From contig CAVOGL010000023.1 of the NCBI GenBank assembly GCA_963695415.1, forward strand, positions 579,547 through 643,546: a stretch of 64,000 nt of DNA, given 5' to 3'. The notes beneath the pieces are model-generated. The model made no database searches. It had not been told where the DNA came from and saw nothing but the letters and a program-made list of their open reading frames with translations. The translations under genes and the position numbers were made by a program. Positions 30,084 to 40,011 of this stretch are shown piece by piece. The stretch is from CAVXWV01 sp963695415. GTDB taxonomy: Bacteria; Chloroflexota; Anaerolineae; Anaerolineales; UBA4823. The stretch's first letter is position 1. Each line of letters opens with the position of its first letter.

Positions 30084-31730
30084 CTATGACTTGTCCCTGG
30101 GACCGGATCTGCGAAATCGGGAAAGAAAACTGCGCAAATTTTCCACGATACCTGGTTTATCTTCTTCTGGTGCTGGAAGTGGAGGTGCCTCGATGATCTT
30201 GCCATAAATATAACGGAATATCAGGTTACCCGTGGCGATCACAGGGGTTGCTAAAAGCGCTCCCATAATGCCAAAAGCCCCGGCACCAGCAATAATCCCG
30301 ATCAGGACCACCAGCGGGGGCAGATCGACGGCATCCCCCATGATCCTTGGCACCAGGAGCTGGTTTTCCAGCAATTGAACCAGCCCATAAAATACAACCA
30401 CTATCAACGCAAACACCAGGTGGTTGATGGCAAAGTGGGTGGATCCGAACAATAGGGCAAGCAAAACGGCGGGGATGGCAGCGATCACAGGACCAACGCT
30501 GGGGATCAACTCCATGACACCCGCGATAACGCCTAGCAGGAGCGCCCCTGGCAGACCCAGGATAAGCCCCCCCAACCATGTGACCACACCGATCACCAGC
30601 ATCAGCGATATCTGCCCGCGCAGGAAACCAGTCCAGCTCCGGCGGATATTGGTGATCAGTCCAGTCAATTCGGATCTGTACCCAGGTGGGATCAAATCGG
30701 AGGTCCAATCTTTCATTTCGTTGGTGGTCAGAGTCATCTGCAATGAAATCAAAATGGTGAGAAACAGTGAAACCAGAGCCGAAAAAGTCGGACCTAGAAT
30801 CCCGGTGACTGTGCCCAGAGCTCTGCCAAACCCGCTGGTGATATCCCCGAAGGACAGGCTGAAACCCGGAGAAGAAGGCTGTAACTGCGAGGCAAAATTA
30901 TTCAAAAAGGTGATGAGGTATTCCTCAAGAGAGACCAGAATACCCGCCCATGCCGGATTGGCTTCCAATGTGGCAATAATATTCTGGATCCAGTCCTCCG
31001 TTTGTTCAATCATCAAGTTGTAATTGATCTTCGAAAAGAAATCGACCGCTTCCACGATTGCTGGGATCGCCAACAAAGGAATTGCCAGCAGCAGGAGGAC
31101 GACCAGGAAGTAGGTCAGACCCACTGCCAGGTTGTACTTCAGCCGACGGGTAAAGAACTTGATGACTGGATCGAGTACCACCGCCAGCAATGCTGCAGCC
31201 ACCACTAGAGGAATAGCAGAGCGTCCAATATATAATACGATCAGGATCACCAAAAAGAGGACCACTCCCATGATATATCGGGTAGGTGTGCTCCAACCCT
31301 TACTTTCATTAGTCTCAACTGTATTAACGGTCACAGCTGCCGATCCAACGGTGATCGGTTGAATGTCCGACTGATTTCCCACAGGGATTGGTGAAGTTGC
31401 ATCTTCTGTTTTCTTCAGTTTGAAATCAGTACCGCTGGATTGCTGATTATTACCAGGTTTTATGTCTTTTCCTATATCAACTGGGGAATTTGAGCCTCGT
31501 GCGGATGGAAAAGCTGGTATAAAAGAATTAGCTTTTCCATCGTTGACTTCTTTTTCAGGATCGGATTTCGACTGTTGTCGGGATCGCCGGAACCCGAAAT
31601 TTACCCGGTTGACCAACGCAAGAATAAAAAGAACCAGGGCTCCACTGATCGCACCAAGAGATAAAGCCATCCAGGCTGGGCGGTGTCCCTGAGAGGAGTT
31701 TGAGGATTGTTCGGGGGTAGTTTTACTCAT
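30084..31730 (-). CDS. AI-2E family transporter (PerM-like) with a long N-terminal extension
   Basis: About 548 residues. A lone helix near residues 20-42 is followed by a polar, low-complexity stretch to about 140, then the usual eight-helix AI-2E domain with the conserved PRIMGDAVDLPPLVV and the following GAxAFGIMGALLATP. Family members export signals or exchange Na+ for other ions; the name does not prove autoinducer transport. The extension is unusual for the family. I chose the ATG at 31730; a TTG at 31757 with a weak AGG upstream is an alternative. Confidence 0.87.
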   Translation of the reverse strand: MSKTTPEQSSNSSQGHRPAWMALSLGAISGALVLFILALVNRVNFGFRRSRQQSKSDPEKEVNDGKANSFIPAFPSARGSNSPVDIGKDIKPGNNQQSSGTDFKLKKTEDATSPIPVGNQSDIQPITVGSAAVTVNTVETNESKGWSTPTRYIMGVVLFLVILIVLYIGRSAIPLVVAAALLAVVLDPVIKFFTRRLKYNLAVGLTYFLVVLLLLAIPLLAIPAIVEAVDFFSKINYNLMIEQTEDWIQNIIATLEANPAWAGILVSLEEYLITFLNNFASQLQPSSPGFSLSFGDITSGFGRALGTVTGILGPTFSALVSLFLTILISLQMTLTTNEMKDWTSDLIPPGYRSELTGLITNIRRSWTGFLRGQISLMLVIGVVTWLGGLILGLPGALLLGVIAGVMELIPSVGPVIAAIPAVLLALLFGSTHFAINHLVFALIVVVFYGLVQLLENQLLVPRIMGDAVDLPPLVVLIGIIAGAGAFGIMGALLATPVIATGNLIFRYIYGKIIEAPPLPAPEEDKPGIVENLRSFLSRFRRSGPRDKS

Positions 31731-31948
31731 GGTTTTTTTGAAGCTATGAATTTCCAATACCTATTATGACCAAAAAGGTTGTTGATTGTTTCCCAGTGCC
31801 TTAACCCATACGCTAAAAACACAGACCGCGATGATTTGGGGAATCCGCTCTTTGATCAACTCTAAAAGTTCACTGCGCGCCTGACTGTAATTTTCAGACA
31901 GCACCCAGGGGCGGACAGCCAGGCTTATACTATCATATACGACCTCCA

Positions 31949-32947
31949 TCACTTCCTCCAGGCTGCCGTAACTTGCCGATCTCTCTGGAACCCACATTGG
32001 AGCAATCTGTTCAATGGCTGGAGCAGGGTGGGACGAAAAAATAACGGGAAGAGCAGGATGATCAGAAGGCTGCATACAGGGACCAGGATCATAAACTTGA
32101 CCACAATGTTGTGAGTGAGGTCAGAAGGAGTGCCCATAATAAACCACACACCGGCGAAACCAAGAATGAGCAGGACAGTTACCAGTGATATACCTACCAG
32201 CTTGGCGGTTAAGGTTGATGTCTCCGGGGCATGGTTGAGATAGACCAGCATCACTGCACTGATGGCGATCACAACGCTGAAATTAAATAAAAAGCTGGAG
32301 AAAAGGGGAGGTAAGGCGGGCTTGATGAGGATTACCAGCACCGGGATCAGGCTCAGAGCCAGCGCGAGTCCAAAATTACGTAATGCAAGAGCCGGCAACG
32401 GACCTGGTTTGAAAAGGGCGCTAAAGCCCCACCGCCATGTGGTCATCTTCTTTTCAGATGCACTCAACCGGGTAGCGGACCAGTGCAGAGAACGCCTGAA
32501 GAAGACGATCACACCGAACAGAATCGCTATCGGTGTGATCAGGTATATGACCTGGTTTTCAGCAATCTGCGCCGGGAGGTTGGCAACGAACACCACTGCA
32601 AAGTATATTGAATAAGCCAGGCTCGTTACCATCGGGATGGCATAAATGGCGACTGCGATCCGTGCCTCTTGTGGCTGGTCATTGGTGGGGAAGGCATAGG
32701 CATAGGAAAGCAAAAATACACCGCCCAGCAGGAGCATGGCGTCCTGGGAAGGCGCCAGAGCCCGCGACCAGTCAAAACCGCTGTTCGTCAGGATGGTGGC
32801 GATGGATGAGAGCATGATACTCAGGAAAAACCAGAGCAAGAGGAAACTGGATCTGGTCTTGTTCTTCACCTGGACAAGGTACCCGAAACTGGCTCCTGAA
32901 AGAACGAGCATGATGACACCAACCAGGGTGAAAATACCGAAATTCAT
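31949..32947 (-). CDS. Polytopic membrane protein, C-terminus probably frameshifted
   Basis: 332 residues with about nine helices, ending FPLFFRPTLLQPLNRLLQ and then a short tail of unlike composition. This ending resembles the last helix and linker of membrane-sensor regulators, which continue into a HAMP or signalling domain. In the next frame an open stretch continues to a stop at 31764 with protein-like composition (EEVMEVVYDSISLAVRP). A frameshift near 32000 may therefore have cut a longer protein of about 395 residues. The family is not recognised; a sensor role is inference. Confidence 0.6.
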   Translation of the reverse strand: MNFGIFTLVGVIMLVLSGASFGYLVQVKNKTRSSFLLLWFFLSIMLSSIATILTNSGFDWSRALAPSQDAMLLLGGVFLLSYAYAFPTNDQPQEARIAVAIYAIPMVTSLAYSIYFAVVFVANLPAQIAENQVIYLITPIAILFGVIVFFRRSLHWSATRLSASEKKMTTWRWGFSALFKPGPLPALALRNFGLALALSLIPVLVILIKPALPPLFSSFLFNFSVVIAISAVMLVYLNHAPETSTLTAKLVGISLVTVLLILGFAGVWFIMGTPSDLTHNIVVKFMILVPVCSLLIILLFPLFFRPTLLQPLNRLLQCGFQRDRQVTAAWRK

Positions 32948-33112
32948 CGTGGTCTTTACCTGAAACCCTTACCACTATTGTAAGCCTTTTTTAAAATTAC
33001 CTCACCTATGAAGCAGCTTACCTCGTGCGCCAGGTCAGTGTCGTGGCGTGGGGAGTGATTAAGGTTCCTGTCCATTCCCCCAAATTATCTCATCTCGAAG
33101 TTTTGGGTCTGG

Positions 33113-33601
33113 CTAGACCTGACTACAAATGATATTAATCTCCTTAGTCCAACTGGTGGCACGCTCCATCTCGCCTTCCTTTAAAGGTCCTTCAATATCC
33201 ACCACACCAAATCCTTGAGGATCGATGACCTGTATTCCACCTTTGGATTGGAGTTGTTTGGAGATTGACTCGGCGGCGTAGCCAAAGATTTTGACAAAGA
33301 AAAGCAGAACGCGATTGTCGATATCTTCTAGTTTAAAGCGGGTATCAAAGGCTGCCACCTTCACCCCATTCAATCCTCCCTTGGGGATTCCGTTCAGGAA
33401 ATTGTTCATTGCCGGTGTTGGACGGAAACGCTGTGTGGGTGCACCAGCTATCAGCAATTCTATGCCAGTTAGTTCTTTTGATTCGGCTTCGCCGGCACGC
33501 ACAATTGTCACATCCTGAGTCGAACTGAGCTCAGCTGCAATTGCTTGAGCCACTTTCTCCGTATTTCCATATTGAGAATCGTAAATCACCAATGTTTTCA
33601 T
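33113..33601 (-). CDS. Flavodoxin family protein
   Basis: 162 residues. The FMN phosphate loop YDSQYGNTEKVAQAI is at the N-terminus, and the GAPTQRFRPTP and AAFDTRFK segments match the two isoalloxazine-contacting loops. It should be a cytoplasmic electron carrier or NAD(P)H-quinone-reductase-like protein. The ATG start is clear. The upstream neighbours are the MoaD/BNR pair, without an obvious functional tie. Confidence 0.9.
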   Translation of the reverse strand: MKTLVIYDSQYGNTEKVAQAIAAELSSTQDVTIVRAGEAESKELTGIELLIAGAPTQRFRPTPAMNNFLNGIPKGGLNGVKVAAFDTRFKLEDIDNRVLLFFVKIFGYAAESISKQLQSKGGIQVIDPQGFGVVDIEGPLKEGEMERATSWTKEINIICSQV

Positions 33602-33652
33602 GGATTTGTTCCCTTTTCGTGTTGGAGGTCCTATTGAGGTCGAAGAGGGGAT

Positions 33653-33949
33653 TTAACCGCCAGCCATTGCACCTACGATACGCAATGGTTCCTTGCCTGA
33701 AGCAACAGCTTCAGGCAAGTCAGCGTCTGTTGGGTCGTGGGACAGGTCCTCCCCACATGCAAAGAAACGCACAAACGCACGCCGTTGCCTGGATTTTTGG
33801 TCTCGGATCGTGCCGCGCAGCATCGGGTACTGAACCTCCAAAACATCCAGCACCGCATCGATCGTCACTGGATTTTCTACTTCGAGCGTTACCTCGCGTT
33901 CAGTGTTTGCCAGCCGCCAGAGGTGGGTGGGTAAGATCACGTGCACCAT
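33653..33949 (-). CDS. MoaD/ThiS-family ubiquitin-like sulfur carrier
   Basis: 98 residues with the beta-grasp fold and the diagnostic C-terminal Gly-Gly (AMAGG), where such proteins are adenylated and thiolated. Length and the central RFFACGEDLSH segment suit MoaD-like stand-alone carriers. It lies 13 bp after the BNR propeller gene on the same strand, so the two are almost certainly co-transcribed. No MoaE, MoeB or ThiF gene is nearby, so the client pathway is unknown. A 11-bp inverted repeat (33692-33719) lies within the coding sequence. Confidence 0.85.
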   Translation of the reverse strand: MVHVILPTHLWRLANTEREVTLEVENPVTIDAVLDVLEVQYPMLRGTIRDQKSRQRRAFVRFFACGEDLSHDPTDADLPEAVASGKEPLRIVGAMAGG

Positions 33950-33962
33950 TGCTGTAAGATCC

Positions 33963-35078
33963 TTAATTCAGGGTCTGAACTTCGACCGAAAGCACCCTGG
34001 GGAGGTCGCGCACGATGGTCGTCCAACTGTCCCCAGAATTGGACGAGGCGTAAACCTGACCGCCGGTGGTGCCGAAGTACACGCCGCATGGGTCGAGTGT
34101 GTCAACGGTCATCGCACTGCGCAGGATGTTGACGTAGCAGTTGCTTTGTGGGAGACCTTTTGAGAGTGCTTCCCATTCATTCCCACCCGTGCGGCTGCGA
34201 TAAACTCGTAATTTTCCTTCGGGAGGGTAATGTTCAGAGTCGCTCTTGATCGGCACAACGTAAATCGTATCGGGTTCCTGTGCATGGACGGCGATGGGGA
34301 AGCCAAAATCACTGGGAAGGTTATCGCTGACCTCGTACCAGGAATCACCGGCGTTGTCGCTGCGCATCACGTCCCAATGCTTCTGCATGAATAATACGTC
34401 AGGACGAGTGGGGTGCATGGCGATGTTGTGCACACAATGACCCACATCCGCCTCCGGATCCGGAAGCTCCCAGTTGGATTTAAGACCCTGGGTGATCGCC
34501 TTCCAGGTCTCACCACCATCGTCCGTGCGGAAGGCACCCGCTGCAGAAATTGCCACGTAAAGACGTCTCGGATTCTGCGGGTCCTGCAAGATGGTGTGCA
34601 GGCACATCCCGCCTGCACCAGGCTGCCATAAATTCCCTTTGACCTCACGCAGACCTGCCAGCTCTTGCCAGGATTGTCCCCCATCGCTGGACCGGAATAA
34701 AGCGGCGTCCTCCACACCAGCGTAAACTGTGTCGGCATCAAACAAGGACGGCTCCAAATACCAGACCCGGGTGAACTCCCAGGGATGCTGTGTGCCATCG
34801 TAGAACTGGTGTGTGCCCGGAATGCCATCGTATACGAACTCGTTGCTCACAGTTGACCAGGTCCCGCCTCCGTCGTCTGAACGGTGGATCACCTGACCGA
34901 ACCAGGCGCTTGCCTGAGATGCGTAAATACGGTTTGCATCCATGTGTGAACCTTTGAGATGGTAGATCTCCAATCCGGGGAAGTGCGGACCACTCACCTC
35001 CCAATCTTTCCGCCTGGCATCTGATGTCAGGATAAACGCACCTTTACTGGTGCCGACCAAAACGCGCACACTACTCAT
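33963..35078 (-). CDS. BNR / Asp-box beta-propeller protein (exo-alpha-sialidase-like)
   Basis: 371 residues with at least four Asp-box motifs (SSDGGQSW, RTDDGGETW, RSDNAGDSW, SSNSGDSW) spaced as blades of a sialidase or sortilin-like propeller. The Arg triad and other sialidase catalytic residues are not obvious, so an enzyme role is doubtful. No signal peptide is visible (start MSSVRVLVGTSKGAF), so it should be cytoplasmic. It is paired with the MoaD/ThiS gene downstream. From memory, this pairing recurs in actinobacteria and Chloroflexota, which suggests a shared, undescribed role. Confidence 0.85.
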   Translation of the reverse strand: MSSVRVLVGTSKGAFILTSDARRKDWEVSGPHFPGLEIYHLKGSHMDANRIYASQASAWFGQVIHRSDDGGGTWSTVSNEFVYDGIPGTHQFYDGTQHPWEFTRVWYLEPSLFDADTVYAGVEDAALFRSSDGGQSWQELAGLREVKGNLWQPGAGGMCLHTILQDPQNPRRLYVAISAAGAFRTDDGGETWKAITQGLKSNWELPDPEADVGHCVHNIAMHPTRPDVLFMQKHWDVMRSDNAGDSWYEVSDNLPSDFGFPIAVHAQEPDTIYVVPIKSDSEHYPPEGKLRVYRSRTGGNEWEALSKGLPQSNCYVNILRSAMTVDTLDPCGVYFGTTGGQVYASSNSGDSWTTIVRDLPRVLSVEVQTLN

Positions 35079-35090
35079 CTTTTGATCCTC

Positions 35091-35534
35091 CTAGCTTTTG
35101 AATTGCTCTTCAACCGCGTTGGTGGACTGGTTAATCATCCAGTTGATGCCGAACTTGTCCACAAACATGCCGAAACGAGCGCCCCAGAAAGTGTCTTGCA
35201 GGGGCATGGTGATTTGACCGCCTGAGGATAAACCATTGTACAGGCGATCGGTCTCCTCATCGTTATCGGTTTGAAGTGAGATATTCACGTTATTCCCGAC
35301 AACCACACTCCCCTGACCTGATGGTCCATCGCTCCCCATCATCACTGTGCCTTCACCGATGGGAAGAGAAACGTGCATCACCCGCGCAGCATCCTCGGCA
35401 GGCATCTCGTTCCCAGATGGCATGTCTTTGTACTGTTGATAATCCGAGAATTCCCCACCAAAAACCGATTTATAGAAATTGAAGGCTTCATCGCAGTTGC
35501 CATTGAAATTTAAGTACGGATTGATTGTTGCCAC
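35091..35534 (-). CDS. VOC family protein (PhnB-like)
   Basis: 147 residues starting MATINPYLNFNGNCDEAF and containing the FYKSVFGGEF and DEETDRLY segments of the PhnB-like glyoxalase/bleomycin-resistance fold. The start codon is GTG, with AGGAG eight bases upstream. It lies 12 bp upstream of the BNR gene and so may head that operon (VOC, BNR, MoaD). Substrate unknown. Confidence 0.9.
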   Translation of the reverse strand: MATINPYLNFNGNCDEAFNFYKSVFGGEFSDYQQYKDMPSGNEMPAEDAARVMHVSLPIGEGTVMMGSDGPSGQGSVVVGNNVNISLQTDNDEETDRLYNGLSSGGQITMPLQDTFWGARFGMFVDKFGINWMINQSTNAVEEQFKS

Positions 35535-35640
35535 TGTTCGTCTCCTTTATGTGTTAGTTGCCAATTATGGGTGATCGTTTGACGTTCACCGTATTCTTTC
35601 CTTGTTGATCCAAACAAACTATTTCCAAAAGGAAATAGGC

Positions 35641-35940
35641 TTAATTCTGAATGGTGCATAGTGCCTGCCGGACCTCACCCCAATCAACGCTTTCGAATTT
35701 GCCTGAGCGCACGTTGCGTTCCAGCAGGTCCAGGTAAAAAGCTGTGTGTTTAACCTGTGCCGCTAAGGTGGCGCACATCCCGCCAACAGGTATGGATGCT
35801 TCTTCTGCTGTGACGGAAGACAGTGTTTCAAACATCGAGGTACCTTTGTCTAAGAATAGACCATGGACATTTTCGAATGTCTCTTCGAGAAGAAAGTAAA
35901 GCGCCTGCTTAAAATGATCCGTTTGTATCTGCTCCGTCAT
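35641..35940 (-). CDS. DinB-like protein, apparently truncated
   Basis: About 99 residues. The FETLSSVTAEEAS, CATLAAQVKHTAFYLDLL and VDWGEV segments match the first half of DinB-type four-helix bundles with the first metal-binding His. The usual length is about 160 residues; here the stop comes early, and the remaining 100 bp to the next gene do not continue the fold in any frame I could see. It is either a short variant or a deletion remnant. The ATG at 35940 has GGAGG unusually close upstream; a GTG at 35958 is an alternative. Confidence 0.6.
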   Translation of the reverse strand: MTEQIQTDHFKQALYFLLEETFENVHGLFLDKGTSMFETLSSVTAEEASIPVGGMCATLAAQVKHTAFYLDLLERNVRSGKFESVDWGEVRQALCTIQN

Positions 35941-36044
35941 ATATCCTCCAGCAATCACATTCTAACAAAAATAGATCAAATTAGTCAAATATTCTCACCC
36001 CGGAGTCATCTTTTCAGGGAATGGCAAGCCCACATTTCAGGAAC

Positions 36045-37198
36045 TTATTTGATTATCGCATCGTTGATATAGTCCCAATTGATGCGGTAGCCCAAGCCTG
36101 GCTCCTGGGGCAGGTGGACGTAACCATCTTCATCCATCGGGTCGCAGATCGCCTCCAGGTAGGGGGAGGTGTCTCGTAATCCACACCCGGCGCCAACAGC
36201 CCGCGCTCGTAGAACTCACTCACATCCTCGCTGATCGAGCCCAGGGTTTGTAGGTTGCCAAAACCGCTCATGTGCACTTCCATTTTGACCCCAAAAGCCT
36301 CACATACTGCCGCCATTTTTTTGACGCCCGTGATGCCCCCGCGCAGCACGTCCATGCGGCTCATATCCGATGCACCGCGCAGGATCCAATCAGCGCGCGT
36401 GTACAGGCTGCCAGCAGCGATCTCTGGCGAAAGGATTGGGATGGACAGCTCTCGGGAAAGTTTTTCATAAGTGGATGGGCGGTATTCGGGCATGGGGTGT
36501 TCGTACCAGTAAAATTTCAGCTCCTCCAGGATGCGTCCCACCCGGTAGGCTTCATCATAAGTGCGGTATGTGCCCCATGGGTCGTAGCTCAGGATCATAT
36601 CGTCTCCAACCGCTGAGCGTACCGCCCGGCAGACCTCGATGTCCTGCTGGATGTGAGAGGGGCGTCCGGGATCAGGTTTCCCGGTCAGCGGGTCCCAAAA
36701 ATAATAGGGATGGATTTTGTAATGGGTGTATCCCTGGCGTTTGCAGTCCAGGGCGTGTTGGGCGTAATCGGCGGGAGTGCCCATGTTTGGGAACGTGCTG
36801 GCATAAGCCTTGACCCTATCCCTGCAAGCTCCCAGCAGCTTGTAAAGCGGCAGATTCAGGTGTCGTGCTTGCAGATCCCAAAGCGCCATGTCCAGAACAC
36901 TGATCAGGTTTTCTTCGATGTTCGCCACCCACAACCAGTGCCAGAATTTTTCCCGGTCGTAGGGATCCTGCCCCAGTACAAGTGAACGGATACGCCCTTC
37001 CAGAGCGGTGCGCTGCCCGGCGGTGAGACCGTCCTGGTCCCCATGCCCGCTCCCACCCAAATAATATCCCTCCGCTCCTTCATCGGTGACGATCCTGGTC
37101 AGGGTCTGCACGATATCGACCTCTGGCAGGAGTTTACCGTTATGAAAGGGGATTCGTTTCAGCCTGAATGGAATAACCTGCAAGTCGACGATCTTCAT
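36045..37198 (-). CDS. Mandelate racemase / muconate lactonising family (enolase superfamily) sugar-acid dehydratase-like protein
   Basis: About 385 residues after correcting a one-base frameshift. The metal ligands of the superfamily are visible as SYDPWG, WYEHPMPEY and SPEIAAGS; YKIHPYY is the basic strand and MEVHMSG holds the catalytic His. Near 36162-36166 a run of five G is one short. With six, the frame continues into YLEAICDPMDEDGYVHLP and ends at 36045 instead of an unrelated tail ending at 36053. Members dehydrate or racemise sugar acids. The DapA-family gene lies 51 bp upstream in the same operon, which fits an aldonate or aldarate pathway. GGAG precedes the ATG. Confidence 0.87.
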
Positions 37199-37249
37199 AT
37201 CTCGCTCCTTCCGGATTCGATGAATCCGAACTGCTTAATGGTTAATTGC

Positions 37250-38137
37250 TTACGGATACAGTTCTGCCAGAAGCTGCTGCAGCTCACTGGCTGTTTGCAC
37301 ATCCATGGCAGGAGCCGGATGTCGCACTCTGGCGTTATGGATGACTCCCCGATGGCGGAGGATCTCTTTGTGGACAGCGTAGTATATTCCAGAGCCTTGC
37401 TCAGCCAGGCGGTTGACGGGCAGGATCGTGCGATTGAACACTTCTCGCGCCGCGGATTCATCATTCTGTTGGAACAGGTTCCAGACCGCTACAAACGCCT
37501 CCGGCTGGGAAGGGAAGGGCATGGTGCCCTGCGAGCCTCGGCGCAGTTCTTCAATGAAGTAACTGCCTCCTGCTCCTCCAAAAACCACCAGGCGGTCACC
37601 TGCACTTAAGACGGCTTCCGCCACTTTGGCAGTGACCGGCATGCTCTCTACCTTGATGTGGCTGACCTGGGGGCATAGATCGGCGATGCGGCGCGCCAGA
37701 CCGGCAGGGACCGGAGCGGAGGCTGTGTCCTGGATGAAGATGGGCAGGTCAACTGCATCTGCGATGGCTTGAAAATATGCCAGCACATCATCTGCGCTCG
37801 CCGGCATGAAAGCAGGCGGCATGACCATCAGGGCATCAGCCCCGTTTGCCCTGGCACTGCGGCTGTAGTGAACCGCCAGGTCGGTGCCACCTGCGCTGGT
37901 GTTGATAACCACCGGGACACGCCCTTTTACCTGGTGGACCACACAGCGAGTGACCAGGTCGCGCTCTGTTTCCGATAGTTTGAACACTTCGCTGCCCAAT
38001 GCCACCCCAAGACCGTGCACTCCAGCTGCCAGGTTGAATTCGACCAGCTTGCGCAGGCTGTCTTCGTCGATCCTGGATTTATCATCGAAAGGCGTAACCA
38101 GTATGGGATAAACACCGCGCATAATTGTATTTTGCAT
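37250..38137 (-). CDS. DapA-family (dihydrodipicolinate synthase / aldolase superfamily) protein
   Basis: About 295 residues of the class I aldolase-like barrel starting MRGVYPILVTPFDD. The Schiff-base Lys is likely in HIKVES. The residues that normally follow the GTTGE motif and the YNxP Tyr are changed (GVALGSE and FIQDTAS), so it is not a lysine-pathway DapA and its chemistry may differ from known members. It is paired with the enolase-superfamily gene, suggesting cleavage or dehydration of a 2-keto-3-deoxy sugar acid. The ATG at 38137 follows GGAGACC. Confidence 0.83.
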   Translation of the reverse strand: MQNTIMRGVYPILVTPFDDKSRIDEDSLRKLVEFNLAAGVHGLGVALGSEVFKLSETERDLVTRCVVHQVKGRVPVVINTSAGGTDLAVHYSRSARANGADALMVMPPAFMPASADDVLAYFQAIADAVDLPIFIQDTASAPVPAGLARRIADLCPQVSHIKVESMPVTAKVAEAVLSAGDRLVVFGGAGGSYFIEELRRGSQGTMPFPSQPEAFVAVWNLFQQNDESAAREVFNRTILPVNRLAEQGSGIYYAVHKEILRHRGVIHNARVRHPAPAMDVQTASELQQLLAELYP

Positions 38138-38354
38138 GGACCGGTCTCCTTCGGACAAAGTTGTCTGCGACTGCATTTCTGGTGGTAAGAAAACTGAAGC
38201 TGCAAACTTGTTTATAATTCAGGTGGTTTTTCCCGGCATTTATACGCTTAGAATAATACTCGAATTTTAATTGGATTTCCCAAAATCGATTTCCCAAAAT
38301 CGCACTGCTCCCAGGATCCTTCATTATCAATACGAAACAATCTCTTTTCCTCTC

Positions 38355-39917
38355 ATGAAACTGGTCAAATCTCTGCTTCCATTCGGATTTATGCTCATTG
38401 CACTCCTGGGTGCAGCCGTTCACTTTGCGAGAGGTTATTCTCATGCTGATTTTTCCGGACACGCCTGGGGTTCGGATGATGCGTACATCTCCTACCGCTA
38501 CGCGCAGAACCTGGCTGCGGGTCATGGACTGGTGTTCAATCCGGGTGATAGGGTGGAGGGATACTCCAATTTCCTTTACACTGTTTTGATTGCCCCCTTC
38601 ACCAGAATAGATCCTGATTTTGTTTATCCCGCATCGGTAACTATCAATATTATTTTCTTTCTGATCACTTTGGTCATCTTCTTGGTTTACGTGAGATCAA
38701 ATACGGAAGAACGAACTGCCAGAGTTGCTTTACTGGCATTGTGTCTTTCTCCGTTAATGTGGGTATGGCCCGCTTCCGGGATGGAAACATCAGCTGTCCT
38801 GCTGGTTCAGCTGGCATTGGTCATCACTGCTGATCTTGCGGTCCGCAATTCATCAGGAAGGTTCATGATTCTTTATTGCTGCCTGGCGGGTTTATCCATC
38901 CTCCTTCGGGTAGATGGATTCATCTTCCCTTTATTGGCAAGCCTTGTTTTCCTATCAGCCAGGAAATACCGCGACTTCTTCCTTGCTGTCGCCTTTACCA
39001 TCCTGATGACGGGTTTGACCATTGCAGCAAGGTATATGTATTATGGAGATTTTTTGCCGAACACATATTACGTGAAAGTATCAGGCACCCTGCTCCAGCG
39101 ATTAGAGGCTGCCTGGGATCAAATGAAAGACTTGTTCAGGAATGATGCATTTTATATCTTTTTGATTCCCCTGGTTTTGGGTTGGGGGAAGATTCTTTCT
39201 GGTTTGAAAACCAGGGGAATCTCATCTACCCAGAGGACACCAGAAATGAATATTCCCACAGGCATAATCCCGATCATTGCCCTGGGACTGTTAGCGTATT
39301 GGTTCTATATCGGCGGGGATGTGTTCTATGAGCGGTTCCTGCTGGTGCTGATTCCCCTGGCAGTCATCCATCTAGTTCGAAACCTGCCTTCGAAATGGGT
39401 GATTCCACTACTGATTTGTTTCATCGCTTTGCAATCCGTCCCCCTGGCAAAAGACCAGCGATTCGAATACCGGTCACCAAAGTATGATCGCTGGGTCGAA
39501 TTGGGCAAACACCTTGCCCTGGAACATCCACAGGCAACCCTGGCAATTGATGCAGCTGGCAAGGTGCCTTTTTACTCACAACTGCATACCATCGATATGC
39601 TCGGTCTGAATGACGCCCATATTGCCCGGCAGCCCAGCACGTATTTCCAGGTTGGGCATAACAAGTTCGACCCGGATTACATCTTTGCGCAGGAACCTGA
39701 CCTGATCGCAGCCTGGGGGACGCCGGGACTTGACCTTGCTTGGGGGATCACACGCCAGCGCTACAGGGCTGCGGGATACAGATTGAAATACCTGGTTAAC
39801 GCGCTGGCAATAAGCCAGCCGAAGAACATTGTGGATGTCTCTGATCTGGATGAAGAGATCATCAGTACCTTGTTCAGTTCGGGATATACCTATTTTGTCA
39901 TATCCCATGAGCCATAA
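38355..39917 (+). CDS. GT-C type membrane glycosyltransferase (AftB/ZomB-like)
   Basis: About 520 residues with 10-12 helices. The first extracytoplasmic loop reads GSDDAYISYRYAQNLAAGHG followed by NPGDRVEGYSNF. This Asp-Asp motif is characteristic of polyprenyl-phosphate-sugar-dependent transferases related to mycobacterial AftB. The C-terminal soluble part (IDAAGKVPFYS, IDMLGLNDAHIA) is also typical. It should add sugars to an extracellular glycan or protein. No ribosome site is clear; I chose the ATG at 38355 over a TTG at 38271. The 14-base direct repeat ATTTCCCAAAATCG lies just upstream, near 38275-38301. Confidence 0.82.
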   Translation: MKLVKSLLPFGFMLIALLGAAVHFARGYSHADFSGHAWGSDDAYISYRYAQNLAAGHGLVFNPGDRVEGYSNFLYTVLIAPFTRIDPDFVYPASVTINIIFFLITLVIFLVYVRSNTEERTARVALLALCLSPLMWVWPASGMETSAVLLVQLALVITADLAVRNSSGRFMILYCCLAGLSILLRVDGFIFPLLASLVFLSARKYRDFFLAVAFTILMTGLTIAARYMYYGDFLPNTYYVKVSGTLLQRLEAAWDQMKDLFRNDAFYIFLIPLVLGWGKILSGLKTRGISSTQRTPEMNIPTGIIPIIALGLLAYWFYIGGDVFYERFLLVLIPLAVIHLVRNLPSKWVIPLLICFIALQSVPLAKDQRFEYRSPKYDRWVELGKHLALEHPQATLAIDAAGKVPFYSQLHTIDMLGLNDAHIARQPSTYFQVGHNKFDPDYIFAQEPDLIAAWGTPGLDLAWGITRQRYRAAGYRLKYLVNALAISQPKNIVDVSDLDEEIISTLFSSGYTYFVISHEP

Positions 39918-40011
39918 GTTGCTCATGAGAAAACGTTCGGAAAGCTTTCCTCCTTCCCAAAATTAGCGGATTTACATAGTCACATTCATGTATATTGGGT
40001 TTCGAGGCGTG

